The notes under the pieces were generated by a model that had not been told where the DNA came from, ran no database searches, and was given only the letters and a program-made list of their open reading frames with translations. A DNA stretch of 64,000 nt, taken from Gordonia terrae. GTDB lineage: Bacteria > Actinomycetota > Actinomycetes > Mycobacteriales > Mycobacteriaceae. A program made the translations under genes and the position numbers. Every line of letters begins with the position of its first letter. The first letter of the stretch is position 1. Location of the stretch: assembly GCF_001698225.1 (NCBI RefSeq), contig NZ_CP016594.1, positions 248,001 to 312,000 on the forward strand, given 5' to 3'. Shown piece by piece: positions 1 through 8,799 of the stretch.

Positions 1-312
1 CACCGGGGGGAGGTTTTGGGTAGCACTCCGCCGTCGTTGAATGGTCCTGGCTCTCCGAAGGGCTGCTGTCGTCACAACGGGCTACAACAGATCACAATGT
101 GTAACGACGGGCTAGGGTCGAACGACCTACTTCACGACCCCCGCCGTCTGACGAGAGGTGCCCCGGATGATCCTCCAAGAGCCCGTACAGCAGGACCCTC
201 GGGCGGGCCGTCGTTGACATGCACCCGGGTCAAATTCCGTTCACGGCGACGGTTCTCGCGGAGCCTCTGAGTCGGCACGTGCCTCGACCTCGAGCCGGCA
301 GCCGCTGAACCC
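1..312. other. Leader region upstream of the sigma factor, no gene seen
   Basis: No convincing coding sequence is visible. The octamer ACGGGCTA occurs twice about 30 nt apart (near 77 and 106). A TTGACA at 214-219 could be a -35 element, but no good -10 follows at the normal spacing. Any upstream gene lies outside the window. Confidence 0.4.
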
Positions 313-927
313 GTGGCGCCGAGGGAGAGCGACGCGACCGCGGATGCGGATCATGGGGGCGGGGGCGAATCGCAGGTGCTCAGCGACCTGCTGGCTCTGG
401 TGGCCGACGGGGATCGCGCGGCGTTCACACGCCTCTACGATCTGACCAGTTCCCGGATCTACGGCCTGGCCGTCCGGGTGGTCCGTGACCGGCACTACGC
501 CGAAGAGGTGGTCCAGGAGGCCTACCTGCAGTACTGGCAACAGGCCGTCGACTACGAACCCGCACGTGGGTCGGTGATCACCTGGATGATGACCATCGCG
601 CACCGTCGCGCCGTCGACCGGGTCCGCACCGAGAACATGCAGACCGAGAGAATGTCGGAGTACGGGGTCAGGAGCGTGGAACCCGAAGCGACGCAGAATC
701 TTCCGTTGGAGGCCGTGGTCCGCACGGCGGAGGTGAACGCGGTGCGCACCTGCCTCGGACACCTCACCGATCTGCAGCGCGGAAGCCTCGAGATGTCGTA
801 CTTCGGGGGACTCTCGTACCCGGAGGTGGCCGCACGCATGGACACGCCCCTGCCCACCACGAAGTCGCGGATCAGGGACGGCCTGCGAAAGCTGCGCACC
901 TGCCTGGACTCTCATGAGGACGGCTGA
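313..927 (+). CDS. ECF RNA polymerase sigma factor, SigK-like
   Basis: A 204-residue protein of the extracytoplasmic-function sigma-70 group, which directs RNA polymerase to a small stress regulon. Region 2 lies at about residues 35-100 (an RIYGLAVRVVRD helix, then a VITWMMTIAHRRAVDRVR stretch). Region 4 lies at about 145-200, with an LTDLQR start, a YFGGLSYPEVA turn and the recognition helix TTKSRIRDGLRKLR. The pattern closely matches mycobacterial SigK. The start is GTG; an acidic, glycine-rich tail of about 20 residues precedes region 2. SigK is usually next to its membrane anti-sigma RskA, but the next gene here is a hydrolase. The partner is therefore elsewhere, upstream of the window, or absent. 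Exact ECF subgroup is inferred. Confidence 0.88.
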   Translation: MAPRESDATADADHGGGGESQVLSDLLALVADGDRAAFTRLYDLTSSRIYGLAVRVVRDRHYAEEVVQEAYLQYWQQAVDYEPARGSVITWMMTIAHRRAVDRVRTENMQTERMSEYGVRSVEPEATQNLPLEAVVRTAEVNAVRTCLGHLTDLQRGSLEMSYFGGLSYPEVAARMDTPLPTTKSRIRDGLRKLRTCLDSHEDG

Positions 928-997
928 TCACTCACCGCACTGAGCCCGGTCGCGTCGTCCGACGACGCCGTCCGCCTCACCCGGGCACACTGAACGC

Positions 998-1906
998 GTG
1001 CACGAGACGACACGCGACAACGATCTGAGGTCACCCGGTGAGTTCGTGACGGTCGGGGAGCATCGTCTCCACGTGCTCGACGAGGGTTCGGGTCCGCCGC
1101 TGCTGCTCATGGCGGCGCTCGGGAGCAACTGGTTCGATCTCGATCCGCTGGTCGCGCGACTCTCCTCGTCGTGGCGGGTCCTGCGGTACGACCGTCCGGG
1201 CTACGGATTGTCCGATCCCATCGGCCGGGGCCACCATCCGTCGCTGCTCGGCGAGGTGGAGCGGATGGCCGCCGTGCTCGACGCGCGTGGCGTCGACGAA
1301 CCGGTTGTCGTCGTGGGTCATTCGCTGGCGTCGTTGTACGTGGAGGCGTTCGCTCGGCGGTATCCGGAGCGGACCGCTGGCGTGGTCGTGCTCGACGGGT
1401 CGTTCGTGTTGTTGCCGTGGCGGATCGTCCCGCTGTCGTTCCGTGTCGGCAACGCGCATCGGCTGGTCGGCGCGGCGCGCGCGGTGACCAGTCGCGTCGG
1501 CATTCGCCGCTGGCCGAGTTTCCAGGTGTGGAGCCGTGTGGTGCCGGCTCCCCCCGAGGGTCGCGGAGAGCAGCAGCAGCGGTGGAGCACCCACGTCTTC
1601 GGGCAGCCGCCCTATCTGCTCGCCCTGCTCGTCGAGAACGCCGCGTTCGGGTCGATGAACCAGACGTTGCGCAGTCTGCGCCGGTCCGCGCCGATGCCCG
1701 GTGTCCCCACGATCGTCGTCGTGGCGTCGTCGAGGCTGCCCGGATGGCGTCACTTCTGGGAGTGGAAGCAGCGGCGATACGCCGAGGTGCTCGACGCCGG
1801 TGGGATCGCCGTTCTGCCGCGGGCGAGACACTTCCTCGTCTCCGAACGGCCCGACGACGTCGCCGAGATCATCGATGGCGTCCGATCGCTCCCTACCCGC
1901 GAGTAA
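998..1906 (+). CDS. Alpha/beta hydrolase
   Basis: A 302-residue alpha/beta-hydrolase-fold enzyme. The nucleophile elbow GHSLAS places the catalytic Ser at residue 109. The strand VVVLDGS near 130 is followed by the probable acid region, and ARHFLVSE near the C terminus supplies a likely His. No signal peptide is visible, so it is probably cytoplasmic; the substrate cannot be told from sequence. The GTG start has no ribosome-binding site but lies 6 nt after CACACT, a weak -10, so leaderless translation is possible. It is followed closely by rraA, which has its own promoter. Confidence 0.85.
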   Translation: MHETTRDNDLRSPGEFVTVGEHRLHVLDEGSGPPLLLMAALGSNWFDLDPLVARLSSSWRVLRYDRPGYGLSDPIGRGHHPSLLGEVERMAAVLDARGVDEPVVVVGHSLASLYVEAFARRYPERTAGVVVLDGSFVLLPWRIVPLSFRVGNAHRLVGAARAVTSRVGIRRWPSFQVWSRVVPAPPEGRGEQQQRWSTHVFGQPPYLLALLVENAAFGSMNQTLRSLRRSAPMPGVPTIVVVASSRLPGWRHFWEWKQRRYAEVLDAGGIAVLPRARHFLVSERPDDVAEIIDGVRSLPTRE

Positions 1907-1927
1907 CCAGCTACTTGCGGTTACACC

Positions 1928-1933
1928 TAAACT
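1928..1933 (+). promoter_or_regulatory. -10 element of rraA (leaderless)
   Basis: TAAACT ends 7 nt before the ATG at 1941, and no Shine-Dalgarno sequence lies between. Transcription would begin at or beside the start codon. Confidence 0.6.
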
Positions 1934-1940
1934 GTTCGGC

Positions 1941-2432
1941 ATGAGCGAGCTCACCTTCACCCCGACGGCCGATCTCGTCGACGAGATCGGTGCCGATGTC
2001 CGCAGCTGTGACACCCAGTTCACCCAGTTCGGCGGCACCCGGGAGTTCGTCGGACGGGTGTCGACGGTCCGATGCTTCCAGGACAACGCCCTGCTGAAGT
2101 CGGTCCTCGGTGAGTCCAACCCCGGCGGGGTGCTCGTCGTCGACGGCGACGCATCGGTCCACACCGCGCTGGTGGGAGACCTGATCGCCGAACTCGGCCG
2201 GTCCAACGGCTGGGTCGGGATCATCGTCAACGGCGCCATCCGCGACGCCAAGACCATCGGTGGGATGGAGATCGGGGTCAAGGCCCTGGGCACCAACCCG
2301 CGCAAGTCGACCAAGACCGGCGCCGGTGAGCGCGACGTCCCGCTGACCATCGGCGGCGAGACGTTCACCCCCGGCGACGTCGTCTACTCCGACGACGACG
2401 GCATCGTGCTCGTCGCGGCGGAGCCACGGTAG
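1941..2432 (+). CDS. rraA: RraA family protein (RNase E regulator / HMG aldolase family)
   Basis: A 163-residue member of the RraA/MenG-like family, about the normal family length. In E. coli RraA inhibits RNase E; other members are 4-hydroxy-4-methyl-2-oxoglutarate/oxaloacetate aldolases, so the biochemical role here is open. Family features are the [11 protein letters not shown] segment near residue 65, the glycine-rich [11 protein letters not shown] motif near 95-105 (its Arg-Asp pair is typical of the active site) and a [12 protein letters not shown] terminus. The ATG at 1941 was preferred over longer in-frame starts that run into the hydrolase gene, because the family begins here and a -10 element sits directly upstream. 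In M. tuberculosis the orthologue (Rv3853) neighbours an H-NS-like gene, as it does loosely here. Confidence 0.9.
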   Translation: MSELTFTPTADLVDEIGADVRSCDTQFTQFGGTREFVGRVSTVRCFQDNALLKSVLGESNPGGVLVVDGDASVHTALVGDLIAELGRSNGWVGIIVNGAIRDAKTIGGMEIGVKALGTNPRKSTKTGAGERDVPLTIGGETFTPGDVVYSDDDGIVLVAAEPR

Positions 2433-2522
2433 AGGCCGACCCCAGCAAGCCCCCGGTCGCCGAGACCGACGATCGTCATCGAACAGAACACCGGATATCC
2501 GACAGCGCTGAGGAGCACCGCC

Positions 2523-4076
2523 ATGCCGAAGCCCACCGCCGACCATTTCGCTCGCCTGGGTGCGCTCGTCGCCATCGACGACGCCGCGAGTCGTCCGACG
2601 CGCCCCGTTCTGGAGGCGTTCAGCGGGACCGAGATGGCCACCATCCCGGTCGCCACCGCGGACGATCTCGAGGTGGCGGTCGCCCGTGCCCGCCAGGCGC
2701 AGCAGGGGTGGGCGGCTCGCACGCCGGCCGACCGCGCCGCGATCATCGACCGTTTCTCCGAGCTTGTCCACCGCAACGCGGCATCGCTGATGGACATCGC
2801 CCAGGCCGAGACCGGCAAGGCGCGCATCTACGCGCAAGAAGAGGTCATCGACGTCTCGATCACCGCGCGGCACTACGCGACCAACGGACCCAAGCTGTTG
2901 GCCGACCGCAAGGTCAAGGGCATGCTGCCGGGCGCGACGAGCGTACGCGTGCGGTATCTGCCCAAGGGCGTGGTGGGCGTCATCAGCCCGTGGAACTACC
3001 CGCTCACGCTGGCGGTGTCCGACGCGGTGGCGGCGCTGATCGCCGGCAACGCCGTGGTCATCAAGCCCGACAGCCAGACTCCGTACTGCGCACTGGCCCT
3101 GGCCGAGTTGCTCTACGAGGCAGGTCTCCCGCGCGAGCTCTACGCCGTGGTGCCCGGGCCGGGAGGCGTTGTCGGACAGGCCATCATGGCCTCCACCGAC
3201 TACGTGATGTTCACCGGTTCCTCGGAAACCGGGGCTACCCTCGCCGAGCAGGCCGGGCGCAGGCTCATCGGATTCTCGGCAGAGCTCGGCGGCAAGAACC
3301 CGATGGTGGTCACCGCGAGCGCCGACATCGCCAACGCCGTCCGGGGCGCGGCGCGGGCGGCGTACTCCAACTCCGGGCAGCTGTGCATCTCGATCGAACG
3401 GATCTACGTCGACAAGAAGATCGCCGACGACTTCGCCGAGCGGTTCGCCGCGTACGTCTCGACGATGAAGCTGTCGGCCTCCTACGATTTCACCGCCGAC
3501 ATGGGGTCCCTGGCCTCGGCCGCCCAGATCGACACCGCCGAGGCGCACGTGGAGGATGCGGTCGCCAAGGGTGCCAAGGTACTGGCCGGCGGCAAGCGAC
3601 GCGCCGATCTGGGGCCGTTCTTCTTCGAGCCGACGGTCCTCACCGACGTCACCGACGACATGGTGTGCTTCGCGAACGAGACCTTCGGACCCGTCGTCTC
3701 GATCTACCCGGTGGACTCCACCGACGAGGCGATCAAGCTCGCCAACGACACCGACTACGGTCTGAACGCCAGTGTCTTCGCCGGGAGCAGTGCCGAGGCG
3801 CAGCAGGTCGCCGAGCAGCTCCGGGCCGGGACGGTCAACATCAACGAGGGTTACGCGGCGGCGTGGGCGTCGACGGCGGCTCCGATGGGCGGCATGGGCA
3901 TCTCCGGAGTGGGACGCCGCCACGGCGACGAGGGTCTGCTGAAGTACACCGAGCCCCAGACCATCGCCGAGCAGCGCTTCATCGGCATCGACCGCATGCC
4001 GGTGGTCCCGACGAGCATCTACCGCGCCATCACCCCGACCGCCGTCCGCGCGCTGAAGTACCTGCCGGGGCGCTGA
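2523..4076 (+). CDS. gabD2: NAD(P)-dependent succinate-semialdehyde/aldehyde dehydrogenase
   Basis: A 517-residue aldehyde dehydrogenase of the GabD2 type (M. tuberculosis GabD2 is about 518 residues). It would oxidise succinate semialdehyde or a related aldehyde to the acid. The fold is complete: ISPWNYP with Asn158, the cofactor-binding FTGSSETG at 230-237, the general base Glu254 in AELGGKNP, and the nucleophile Cys288 in SGQLCIS. An ETFGPV motif lies near residue 390. A good ribosome-binding site (GAGGAG) precedes the ATG at 2523. It stands alone on the plus strand, and the intergenic repeat at 4125-4235 separates it from the next gene. Substrate specificity is inferred from similarity to GabD2. 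Confidence 0.87.
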   Translation: MPKPTADHFARLGALVAIDDAASRPTRPVLEAFSGTEMATIPVATADDLEVAVARARQAQQGWAARTPADRAAIIDRFSELVHRNAASLMDIAQAETGKARIYAQEEVIDVSITARHYATNGPKLLADRKVKGMLPGATSVRVRYLPKGVVGVISPWNYPLTLAVSDAVAALIAGNAVVIKPDSQTPYCALALAELLYEAGLPRELYAVVPGPGGVVGQAIMASTDYVMFTGSSETGATLAEQAGRRLIGFSAELGGKNPMVVTASADIANAVRGAARAAYSNSGQLCISIERIYVDKKIADDFAERFAAYVSTMKLSASYDFTADMGSLASAAQIDTAEAHVEDAVAKGAKVLAGGKRRADLGPFFFEPTVLTDVTDDMVCFANETFGPVVSIYPVDSTDEAIKLANDTDYGLNASVFAGSSAEAQQVAEQLRAGTVNINEGYAAAWASTAAPMGGMGISGVGRRHGDEGLLKYTEPQTIAEQRFIGIDRMPVVPTSIYRAITPTAVRALKYLPGR

Positions 4077-4124
4077 GAACCCCTCGTCCGAAGGAACCCG
4101 TTGTGCTCGGAGCGAGCCCGACCA

Positions 4125-4235
4125 CTGCTCCTGAGGAGGCCGGAGCTTGCGGAGGCCGTCACGAAGGGTCCTGGTGAGATGCGTCGCCAAACCCTTCGTG
4201 GCTCGTCGCTTGCGCTCCTCGCACCTCAGGGAGCA
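4125..4235. repeat. Mosaic palindromic intergenic repeat, copy A
   Basis: The outer ends read TGCTCCTGAGG and, reversed, CCTCAGGGAGCA. Inside is a perfect 10-bp inverted repeat, CACGAAGGGT (4160-4169) and ACCCTTCGTG (4191-4200), with a 21-nt loop. The same architecture and words recur at 28281-28461 and, in part, at 37025-37140. It lies between convergently unrelated genes and looks like a REP-type element; it may also act as a terminator for gabD2. Confidence 0.65.
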
Positions 4236-4319
4236 ATGGTTGTGTCGTTCTTCCGGATCAGAGAGCACGAGTCACGCGGCGAGACGCCGGATGTCCTGCC
4301 CGATCGGTGTGAGCGTGGT

Positions 4320-4325
4320 TACGGT
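4320..4325 (+). promoter_or_regulatory. -10 element of the sugar dehydrogenase gene (leaderless)
   Basis: TACGGT ends 6 nt before the GTG at 4332; there is no Shine-Dalgarno sequence. This supports GTG 4332 as the start rather than a longer reading frame through the repeat. Confidence 0.55.
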
Positions 4326-4331
4326 AGCCCT

Positions 4332-5558
4332 GTGACCCGGAGCCCCCGCATGCGCAGAGACCCCGTAACCCGATCCCGCCGGACGCGTCTGGGGGTGCTG
4401 ACCGCGGCCGTCTCGGCTGCCCTCGTCGGCGCCCTGGTGTCCGCGCCCGCCGCCGACGCGGCACCCGCACTGCGGGTGACCACCGTCGCCGACGGACTGA
4501 GCATCCCGTGGGGCGTCGTGGTGGCCCCGGACGGAACGGTGCTGACCGGAGAGCGGTCGGGACGGTTCGTCGCAGTCCGCCCGGGCGGGCAGCGGGTGAA
4601 CGTCCGTGCCGACCTGTCGCGCATCTTCGCGCAGGGCGAGTCCGGGCTGATGGGTCTCGCGATCGATCCGCGATTCGAACAGACCCGCCGCGTGTACTCG
4701 TGCCAGGCGGAGGCAACCGTGCCGGGTGCGCCGGGGGCGCCCGGTTCGCTGTCGAACATCCCGATCGAGTTCCCGCAGACCGGTCAGACCATCCAGGTCG
4801 TGTCCTGGCGGGTCGGCGCCGACTGGACCCAGATGGCCCGTGAACGCACTGTGCTGAGCGGGGTCCCGGTCAACTCGTCGGGGCGGCACGGCGGTTGTGG
4901 TCTCGCGGCCACCGGGGACAGCCTCTGGGTCGGAACCGGCGACAACGCCACCCCGTGGATTCCGCAGTCCCGGACCTCGCTGGGCGGCAAGGTGTTGCAC
5001 ATCAAGCTCGACGGGACGCCCGCTCCGGGAAATCCGAACCCCCGCAGTCCGATCTACAGTCTCGGGCATCGCAACGTGCAGGGTGTGGCGGTCCAACCCG
5101 GTACGGGTCGCGTGTACGCCATCGAGCAGGGCACGACCCGCGACGACGAACTCAACCGGATCGTCGCCGGCGGCAACTACGGATACAAGCCCGACCGTCT
5201 GCCGGTGATCTACGACGAGTCGGTGCCGATGACCGATCCCGTCCGTGTCCCGGGTGCGATCGGTCCGGTGTGGAGTTCGGGCGACCAGACGATCGCCCTC
5301 CCGGGTATCGCCTTCCTGCCCGACACCGGGTGGGGCGAGTACAGCGGCGGTCTCGTGCTCACGGCACTGAAGGGCAAACGACTGGTGTTCCTGAAGCTCT
5401 CCGATGACGGGCGACGCGTGGTGTCGGAGACCGAGGCCTTGAAGGGCGCGCACGGCCGTCTGCGCGGGGTGGCCGTCGCCCCCGACGGCTCTCTGGTCCT
5501 GACGACCAGCGACGGTGAGGGTTCGGATCGCATCCTGCGCGTGCGCTGGAACGGCTGA
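4332..5558 (+). CDS. Secreted PQQ-type glucose/sorbosone dehydrogenase family protein
   Basis: A 408-residue secreted beta-propeller protein of the glucose/sorbosone dehydrogenase (GSDH/YliI) family. Members bind PQQ and oxidise sugars in the periplasm or outside the cell. An Arg-rich N terminus, a hydrophobic stretch near residues 22-40 and an Ala-x-Ala-like site form a signal peptide. The mature part starts with LRVTTVADGLSIPWG, the typical propeller opening. Other family motifs are RSGRF, LMGLAIDP, GRHGGCGLA with the conserved His, YSLGHRNVQG and NYGYKPD. The reading frame is open further upstream, but it crosses the intergenic repeat. GTG 4332 (or ATG 4350) gives the proper signal peptide. 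Whether PQQ is bound is not known. The next gene starts 3 nt after its stop. Confidence 0.85.
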   Translation: MTRSPRMRRDPVTRSRRTRLGVLTAAVSAALVGALVSAPAADAAPALRVTTVADGLSIPWGVVVAPDGTVLTGERSGRFVAVRPGGQRVNVRADLSRIFAQGESGLMGLAIDPRFEQTRRVYSCQAEATVPGAPGAPGSLSNIPIEFPQTGQTIQVVSWRVGADWTQMARERTVLSGVPVNSSGRHGGCGLAATGDSLWVGTGDNATPWIPQSRTSLGGKVLHIKLDGTPAPGNPNPRSPIYSLGHRNVQGVAVQPGTGRVYAIEQGTTRDDELNRIVAGGNYGYKPDRLPVIYDESVPMTDPVRVPGAIGPVWSSGDQTIALPGIAFLPDTGWGEYSGGLVLTALKGKRLVFLKLSDDGRRVVSETEALKGAHGRLRGVAVAPDGSLVLTTSDGEGSDRILRVRWNG

Positions 5559-5561
5559 GCC

Positions 5562-6377
5562 GTGTGCGACGACGCGATCGTCGGACATGCCCACGACGAA
5601 GCCCGTCGGATGTCTCGTCGAACCGCGCTGACGGTGGCTGCCGGTGTGGCGACCGGGATCTCGGCGTCGATGGCGGCCGGAACCGGCCTGGCTGCCCCCT
5701 CTCGAGGCGCGCCGGGCGGCGCGGCAGCCGGCCGGGTCGTCGACCTCACCCACACGCTGTCGCCGTCGTTCCCGGTGTGGCCGGGCAATCCGCCCATGGT
5801 CTCGGTCCCGACGTCCCGTGTGCGGGGCAGAGATTCGGGCTTCTCGACCAACTGGGTCTCGTTCGCCGAGCACACCGGTACCCACGTCGACGCCCCTGCC
5901 CACAAGATCGGGCGCGGGATCACCGTCGACCGCATCGACCCGGCCGACCTCGTGGCACCTCTGGTGGTGATCAGCATCGAGACGAGGGCACGTCGTGACC
6001 GGCGGGCCCAGTTGACCGAACGTGATGTCGCGGAATGGGAATCGACTCACGGGCCGATCCCTCGCGGCGCGCTGGTCGCGTTGCACACCGGGTGGCGACC
6101 ACGCAACGGCGGTGCGGATGCCGCCGGGTTCTCGCCGGCCGCGGTCGGCATGCTCGTGACCGAGCGGGGGGCCGTGGCCATCGGGACCGATACGCTCAGC
6201 GTCGACATCCGCGGCGCCACCGGTGCCCACACCGCGATCCTCGGCAGCGGACGATACGCCGTCGAGGCGATGGCGAACCTGGAAGCCGTTCCGGCGCAGG
6301 GTTCGACGGTGGTCGTCGGCGCGCCGAGGTTCGCCGGCGGCACCGGTGGTCCGGCGCGAGTACTCGCGCTGGTGTGA
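5562..6377 (+). CDS. Cyclase family protein (kynurenine-formamidase-like), probable Tat substrate
   Basis: A 271-residue protein of the cyclase/kynurenine formamidase superfamily (PF04199), metal-dependent amide or ester hydrolases. The metal-binding signature H-T-G-T-H-V-D-A-P-A-H spans residues 104-114. DLTHTLSPSFPVWPG near 61-75 is the usual family opening. An RRTALTVAAG segment after Arg19-Arg20 with a following hydrophobic run resembles a twin-arginine signal, so export is likely. The start is GTG 5562; ATG 5610 (residue 17) is equally plausible and would sit directly before the RR motif. The 3-nt gap from the sugar dehydrogenase suggests co-translation, and both proteins seem to be exported. 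The substrate is unknown. Confidence 0.82.
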   Translation: MCDDAIVGHAHDEARRMSRRTALTVAAGVATGISASMAAGTGLAAPSRGAPGGAAAGRVVDLTHTLSPSFPVWPGNPPMVSVPTSRVRGRDSGFSTNWVSFAEHTGTHVDAPAHKIGRGITVDRIDPADLVAPLVVISIETRARRDRRAQLTERDVAEWESTHGPIPRGALVALHTGWRPRNGGADAAGFSPAAVGMLVTERGAVAIGTDTLSVDIRGATGAHTAILGSGRYAVEAMANLEAVPAQGSTVVVGAPRFAGGTGGPARVLALV

Positions 6378-6396
6378 ACCGACAGGAAGGTCATCG

Positions 6397-7323
6397 ATGA
6401 CCACACGCCTCACCCGATTCGGTCGCGGACCGTACACCTTCGATGTCATCGACGACGGACCGGCAGACGGAGAACCGATCGTGCTGCTGCACGGTTTCCC
6501 CCAGCGGGCCTCGTGCTGGGAGCTCGTTGCACCGATATTGCACGACAAGGGATTCCGGACACTCGCGCCGGACCAGCGCGGCTATTCGCCCGGCGCGCGG
6601 CCCACGCGGCGACGGGATTACTCACAGGGGGAGCTGGTGTCCGATGTGCTCGCCCTGCTCGACTCTGCCGACATCGAGCGAGCGCACCTCGTCGGCCACG
6701 ACTGGGGTGCGATCGTCGGGTGGACGGCGGCGGCGCATCATCCCGACCGGGTCGAGACGCTCACTGCCTTGTCCGTCCCGCACGCCGGGGCGTTCATGCG
6801 TGCCATGCCCCGGGGCCAGATTCTCCGGTCCTGGTACATGGCCGCCTTTCAGATTCCGGTGCTGCCGGACAAGCTCCTCGGCCGGGCGATGCGGACACAA
6901 CCGGATTTCGGGGAGCGGATGGGACTCCCGCAGCCGTTCGCATCGCGGGTGGCAACCGAGATCGGTGACCACGGTGCATTGCCCGGCGCGCTGGGGTGGT
7001 ATCGCGCGATGTTCTTGCCGGACAGGCGGTCCGCGCCACGACCGGTCCGCGTGCCGACCACTTTCGTGTGGGGTGACGCCGATGTCGCGATCAGTGGCGC
7101 CGCGGCCCGGCTGTGTTCGGGCTGGGTGGAGGCGAACTACGAGTTCATCGCTCTTCCGGGCGCGGATCACTGGCTACCGGAGGCGCACCCCGACGAGGTC
7201 GCGGCCGCGATCCTCGCCCGAGTCAACCGCCCGTACACCGGTTCCGGCGCAACGGGTCCGGTGCGGTCACACGGACCGGGTGCGGCCTCGGCCGACGAGA
7301 CGTCAGCGCAGGATACGGCGTAA
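6397..7323 (+). CDS. Alpha/beta hydrolase, epoxide-hydrolase-like
   Basis: A 308-residue alpha/beta hydrolase. The nucleophile elbow reads GHDWG, putting Asp102 at the nucleophile position, as in epoxide hydrolases and haloalkane dehalogenases; HGFP at residues 32-35 forms the oxyanion-hole loop. A WGDADV segment near 230 and ADHWLPE near 265 supply the likely acid and catalytic His. The ATG at 6397 has a clear AGGAAGG ribosome-binding site and follows the cyclase gene by 19 nt, so the three genes from 4332 may form an operon. The last 30 residues are low-complexity. Its 3' end overlaps the convergent PAKK-repeat gene by 21 bp. Confidence 0.85.
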   Translation: MTTRLTRFGRGPYTFDVIDDGPADGEPIVLLHGFPQRASCWELVAPILHDKGFRTLAPDQRGYSPGARPTRRRDYSQGELVSDVLALLDSADIERAHLVGHDWGAIVGWTAAAHHPDRVETLTALSVPHAGAFMRAMPRGQILRSWYMAAFQIPVLPDKLLGRAMRTQPDFGERMGLPQPFASRVATEIGDHGALPGALGWYRAMFLPDRRSAPRPVRVPTTFVWGDADVAISGAAARLCSGWVEANYEFIALPGADHWLPEAHPDEVAAAILARVNRPYTGSGATGPVRSHGPGAASADETSAQDTA

Positions 7324-8007
7324 CACGACAAAGACGATCAGCGCGACCGCGGCCGCCAGCCCGGCGAATGCGGGCGTCAGGTTGGTGGTCGGGGCCTCGG
7401 TCGGGGAGCCCGAGCGCAACTGCGCGAAAGTCGCTCGGGCAGCATCCGATTCGGCGACCACATCGACCGGCGGATGTGCCGGCGGAGCCGAGGGTGTGGG
7501 CGGGGTGGCGGGGCTGGGGGTGGACGCCGGCTCCGGAGAACGGGTCACCGGCGGGGCCGGAGTAGACGCCGGGGTCGGGGCAGGCACCTGGGGCGCTTCG
7601 GGTTCGGGTGCCGGAGCCTGCGATTCCGGCACGGGCGGCGCCGACTTGGCCGGTGCCTTCTTCGGCGGCGCCTTCTTGGCGGCCGACTTCTTCGCCGGTG
7701 CGACGCCCGCTGCCTTCTTCGCCGGACTCTTCTTGGCCGGCGCCTTCGCCGGGGGTGTCTTCTTGGCGGCCTTCTTCGGCGGGAGCTGGTCGCCGCCGGA
7801 CTCCGCGGCCGCCGTCTCCGGTGTGGTCTTCTTCGCAGGCGCCTTCTTGGCCGGCTTCTTCGCTACCGGCTGCTCGGGTGCGGGCGCCGGAGCGTCGGGT
7901 GAGCTGCTGGACCCGGGATCGCCCGGTGCGGCGATCGGGAACAGTGCCTGCTCGTCGCGGTTCGGGTCACCGTCGGACGGCGTGACGTTCGGATCCGGCT
8001 CGGTCAT
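7303..8007 (-). CDS. Tail-anchored Lys/Ala/Pro-repeat protein, Rv3852 (H-NS-like) type
   Basis: A 234-residue protein with three parts. Residues 1-45 are acidic and Ser/Pro-rich. About 48-125 is a lysine-rich repeat region built from PAKKAPAKK-like units, as in the tails of mycobacterial HupB, HBHA and Rv3852. About 125-190 is Pro/Ala-rich, followed by a C-terminal hydrophobic helix (FAGLAAAVALIVFVVL) and an RRILR end. The layout, basic repeats plus a C-terminal membrane helix, matches Rv3852, a membrane-associated nucleoid-like protein found beside rraA in M. tuberculosis. DNA or polyanion binding by the repeats is inferred. A GAGGGAG ribosome-binding site precedes the ATG at 8007. The 3' end overlaps the convergent hydrolase gene. 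Confidence 0.75.
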   Translation of the reverse strand: MTEPDPNVTPSDGDPNRDEQALFPIAAPGDPGSSSSPDAPAPAPEQPVAKKPAKKAPAKKTTPETAAAESGGDQLPPKKAAKKTPPAKAPAKKSPAKKAAGVAPAKKSAAKKAPPKKAPAKSAPPVPESQAPAPEPEAPQVPAPTPASTPAPPVTRSPEPASTPSPATPPTPSAPPAHPPVDVVAESDAARATFAQLRSGSPTEAPTTNLTPAFAGLAAAVALIVFVVLRRILR

Positions 8008-8106
8008 TCGGCGCTCCCTCGCAAGTGTCCGGCACGCGCTCGGAAACCACTCCGCGGCGCGACCCGTTTGGGGCCATCTTAGTCGTTGTGTTCCCTGGGA
8101 TTCGTG

Positions 8107-8799
8107 TCAGGAACGGACGCCGAGCCGGGCCAGGATGTCGGCGTCGACGGCCTCGAGCTCGTCGGCGATGGCCTTGTGGGCGGTGCGACGCTGACCGGCC
8201 GACATCGTCTCGGCGGTCTGTACCGCGATGTCGAGGTTGTCGAGACGCCTGGTCATCGCGGCGACGAAGTCCTTGGCATCGGCACTGGTGTCCTGGCCCA
8301 CGACCTTCTCCAGGGCCGTGCGGGTGGTGACGATGCGCGCGGACAGGGCGGCGCCGTGACCGCTGAACTGGCGCAACACTTCCGGCGAGACCCCGGCACG
8401 ACTCGCCTGTAGCGTCGAGAGCTGCTCGCGACCGGCGACCGCGGCCCGGTAGACGACGGGTACGGCGATCGGAGCCACGAGTCGCGCGATGGTGAGGTAG
8501 CGCTTCACACTGGCCGGGCTGAGCGCCTTCGCGTCGGCAGCCGCCTGTGCCTCGACGGCGAACTTCTTCGCCTCGGCCTTGCTCACCTTCGTCTGGGACT
8601 TGGCGAGCTGCTTGGCGGTCTTGCGCTCGGCCTTCATCTCCTTCTGGAAGTACTTGTGCTCGTTCTTGCGTCGAGCCTTGTGTTCCTTGCGCCGCGACTT
8701 GGCGTCGAACTTCGCCTCCAGCTTGGCTTTGGCCTTGAGGGCCTTGGCCTCTGCCTTGCGCTGCGCTCGAGTCGTACCGTCGGACGAGAACAATCCCAT
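8107..8799 (-). CDS. Coiled-coil basic protein, DUF6474-like
   Basis: A 230-residue protein with no enzymatic motif. Residues 8-100 are strongly charged and Lys/Ala/Glu-rich (runs such as AKALKAKAKLEAKFDAK), which predicts a long helix or coiled coil. A moderately hydrophobic helix near 105-125 (ARLVAPIAVPVVYRAA) follows, then a helical C-terminal half. It resembles a conserved mycobacterial/corynebacterial family that I believe is DUF6474. The ATG at 8799 has a GAAAGGG ribosome-binding site; a much longer open frame upstream has no coding character. It lies just upstream of, and points toward, the PAKK-repeat gene, about 100 bp away. Function unknown. Confidence 0.75.
   Translation of the reverse strand: MGLFSSDGTTRAQRKAEAKALKAKAKLEAKFDAKSRRKEHKARRKNEHKYFQKEMKAERKTAKQLAKSQTKVSKAEAKKFAVEAQAAADAKALSPASVKRYLTIARLVAPIAVPVVYRAAVAGREQLSTLQASRAGVSPEVLRQFSGHGAALSARIVTTRTALEKVVGQDTSADAKDFVAAMTRRLDNLDIAVQTAETMSAGQRRTAHKAIADELEAVDADILARLGVRS

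Noticed and set aside
16..270. 84-codon open frame upstream of the sigma factor
   Set aside because: No ribosome-binding site, coding-like composition or known motif; probably chance in GC-rich DNA.
1911..4268. 785-codon minus-strand frame opposite rraA and gabD2
   Set aside because: Antisense shadow of two clear genes; Arg/Gly/His-rich composition typical of a wrong frame.
4272..6548. 758-codon minus-strand frame opposite the sugar dehydrogenase and cyclase genes
   Set aside because: Another antisense shadow; both plus-strand genes have full domain motifs.
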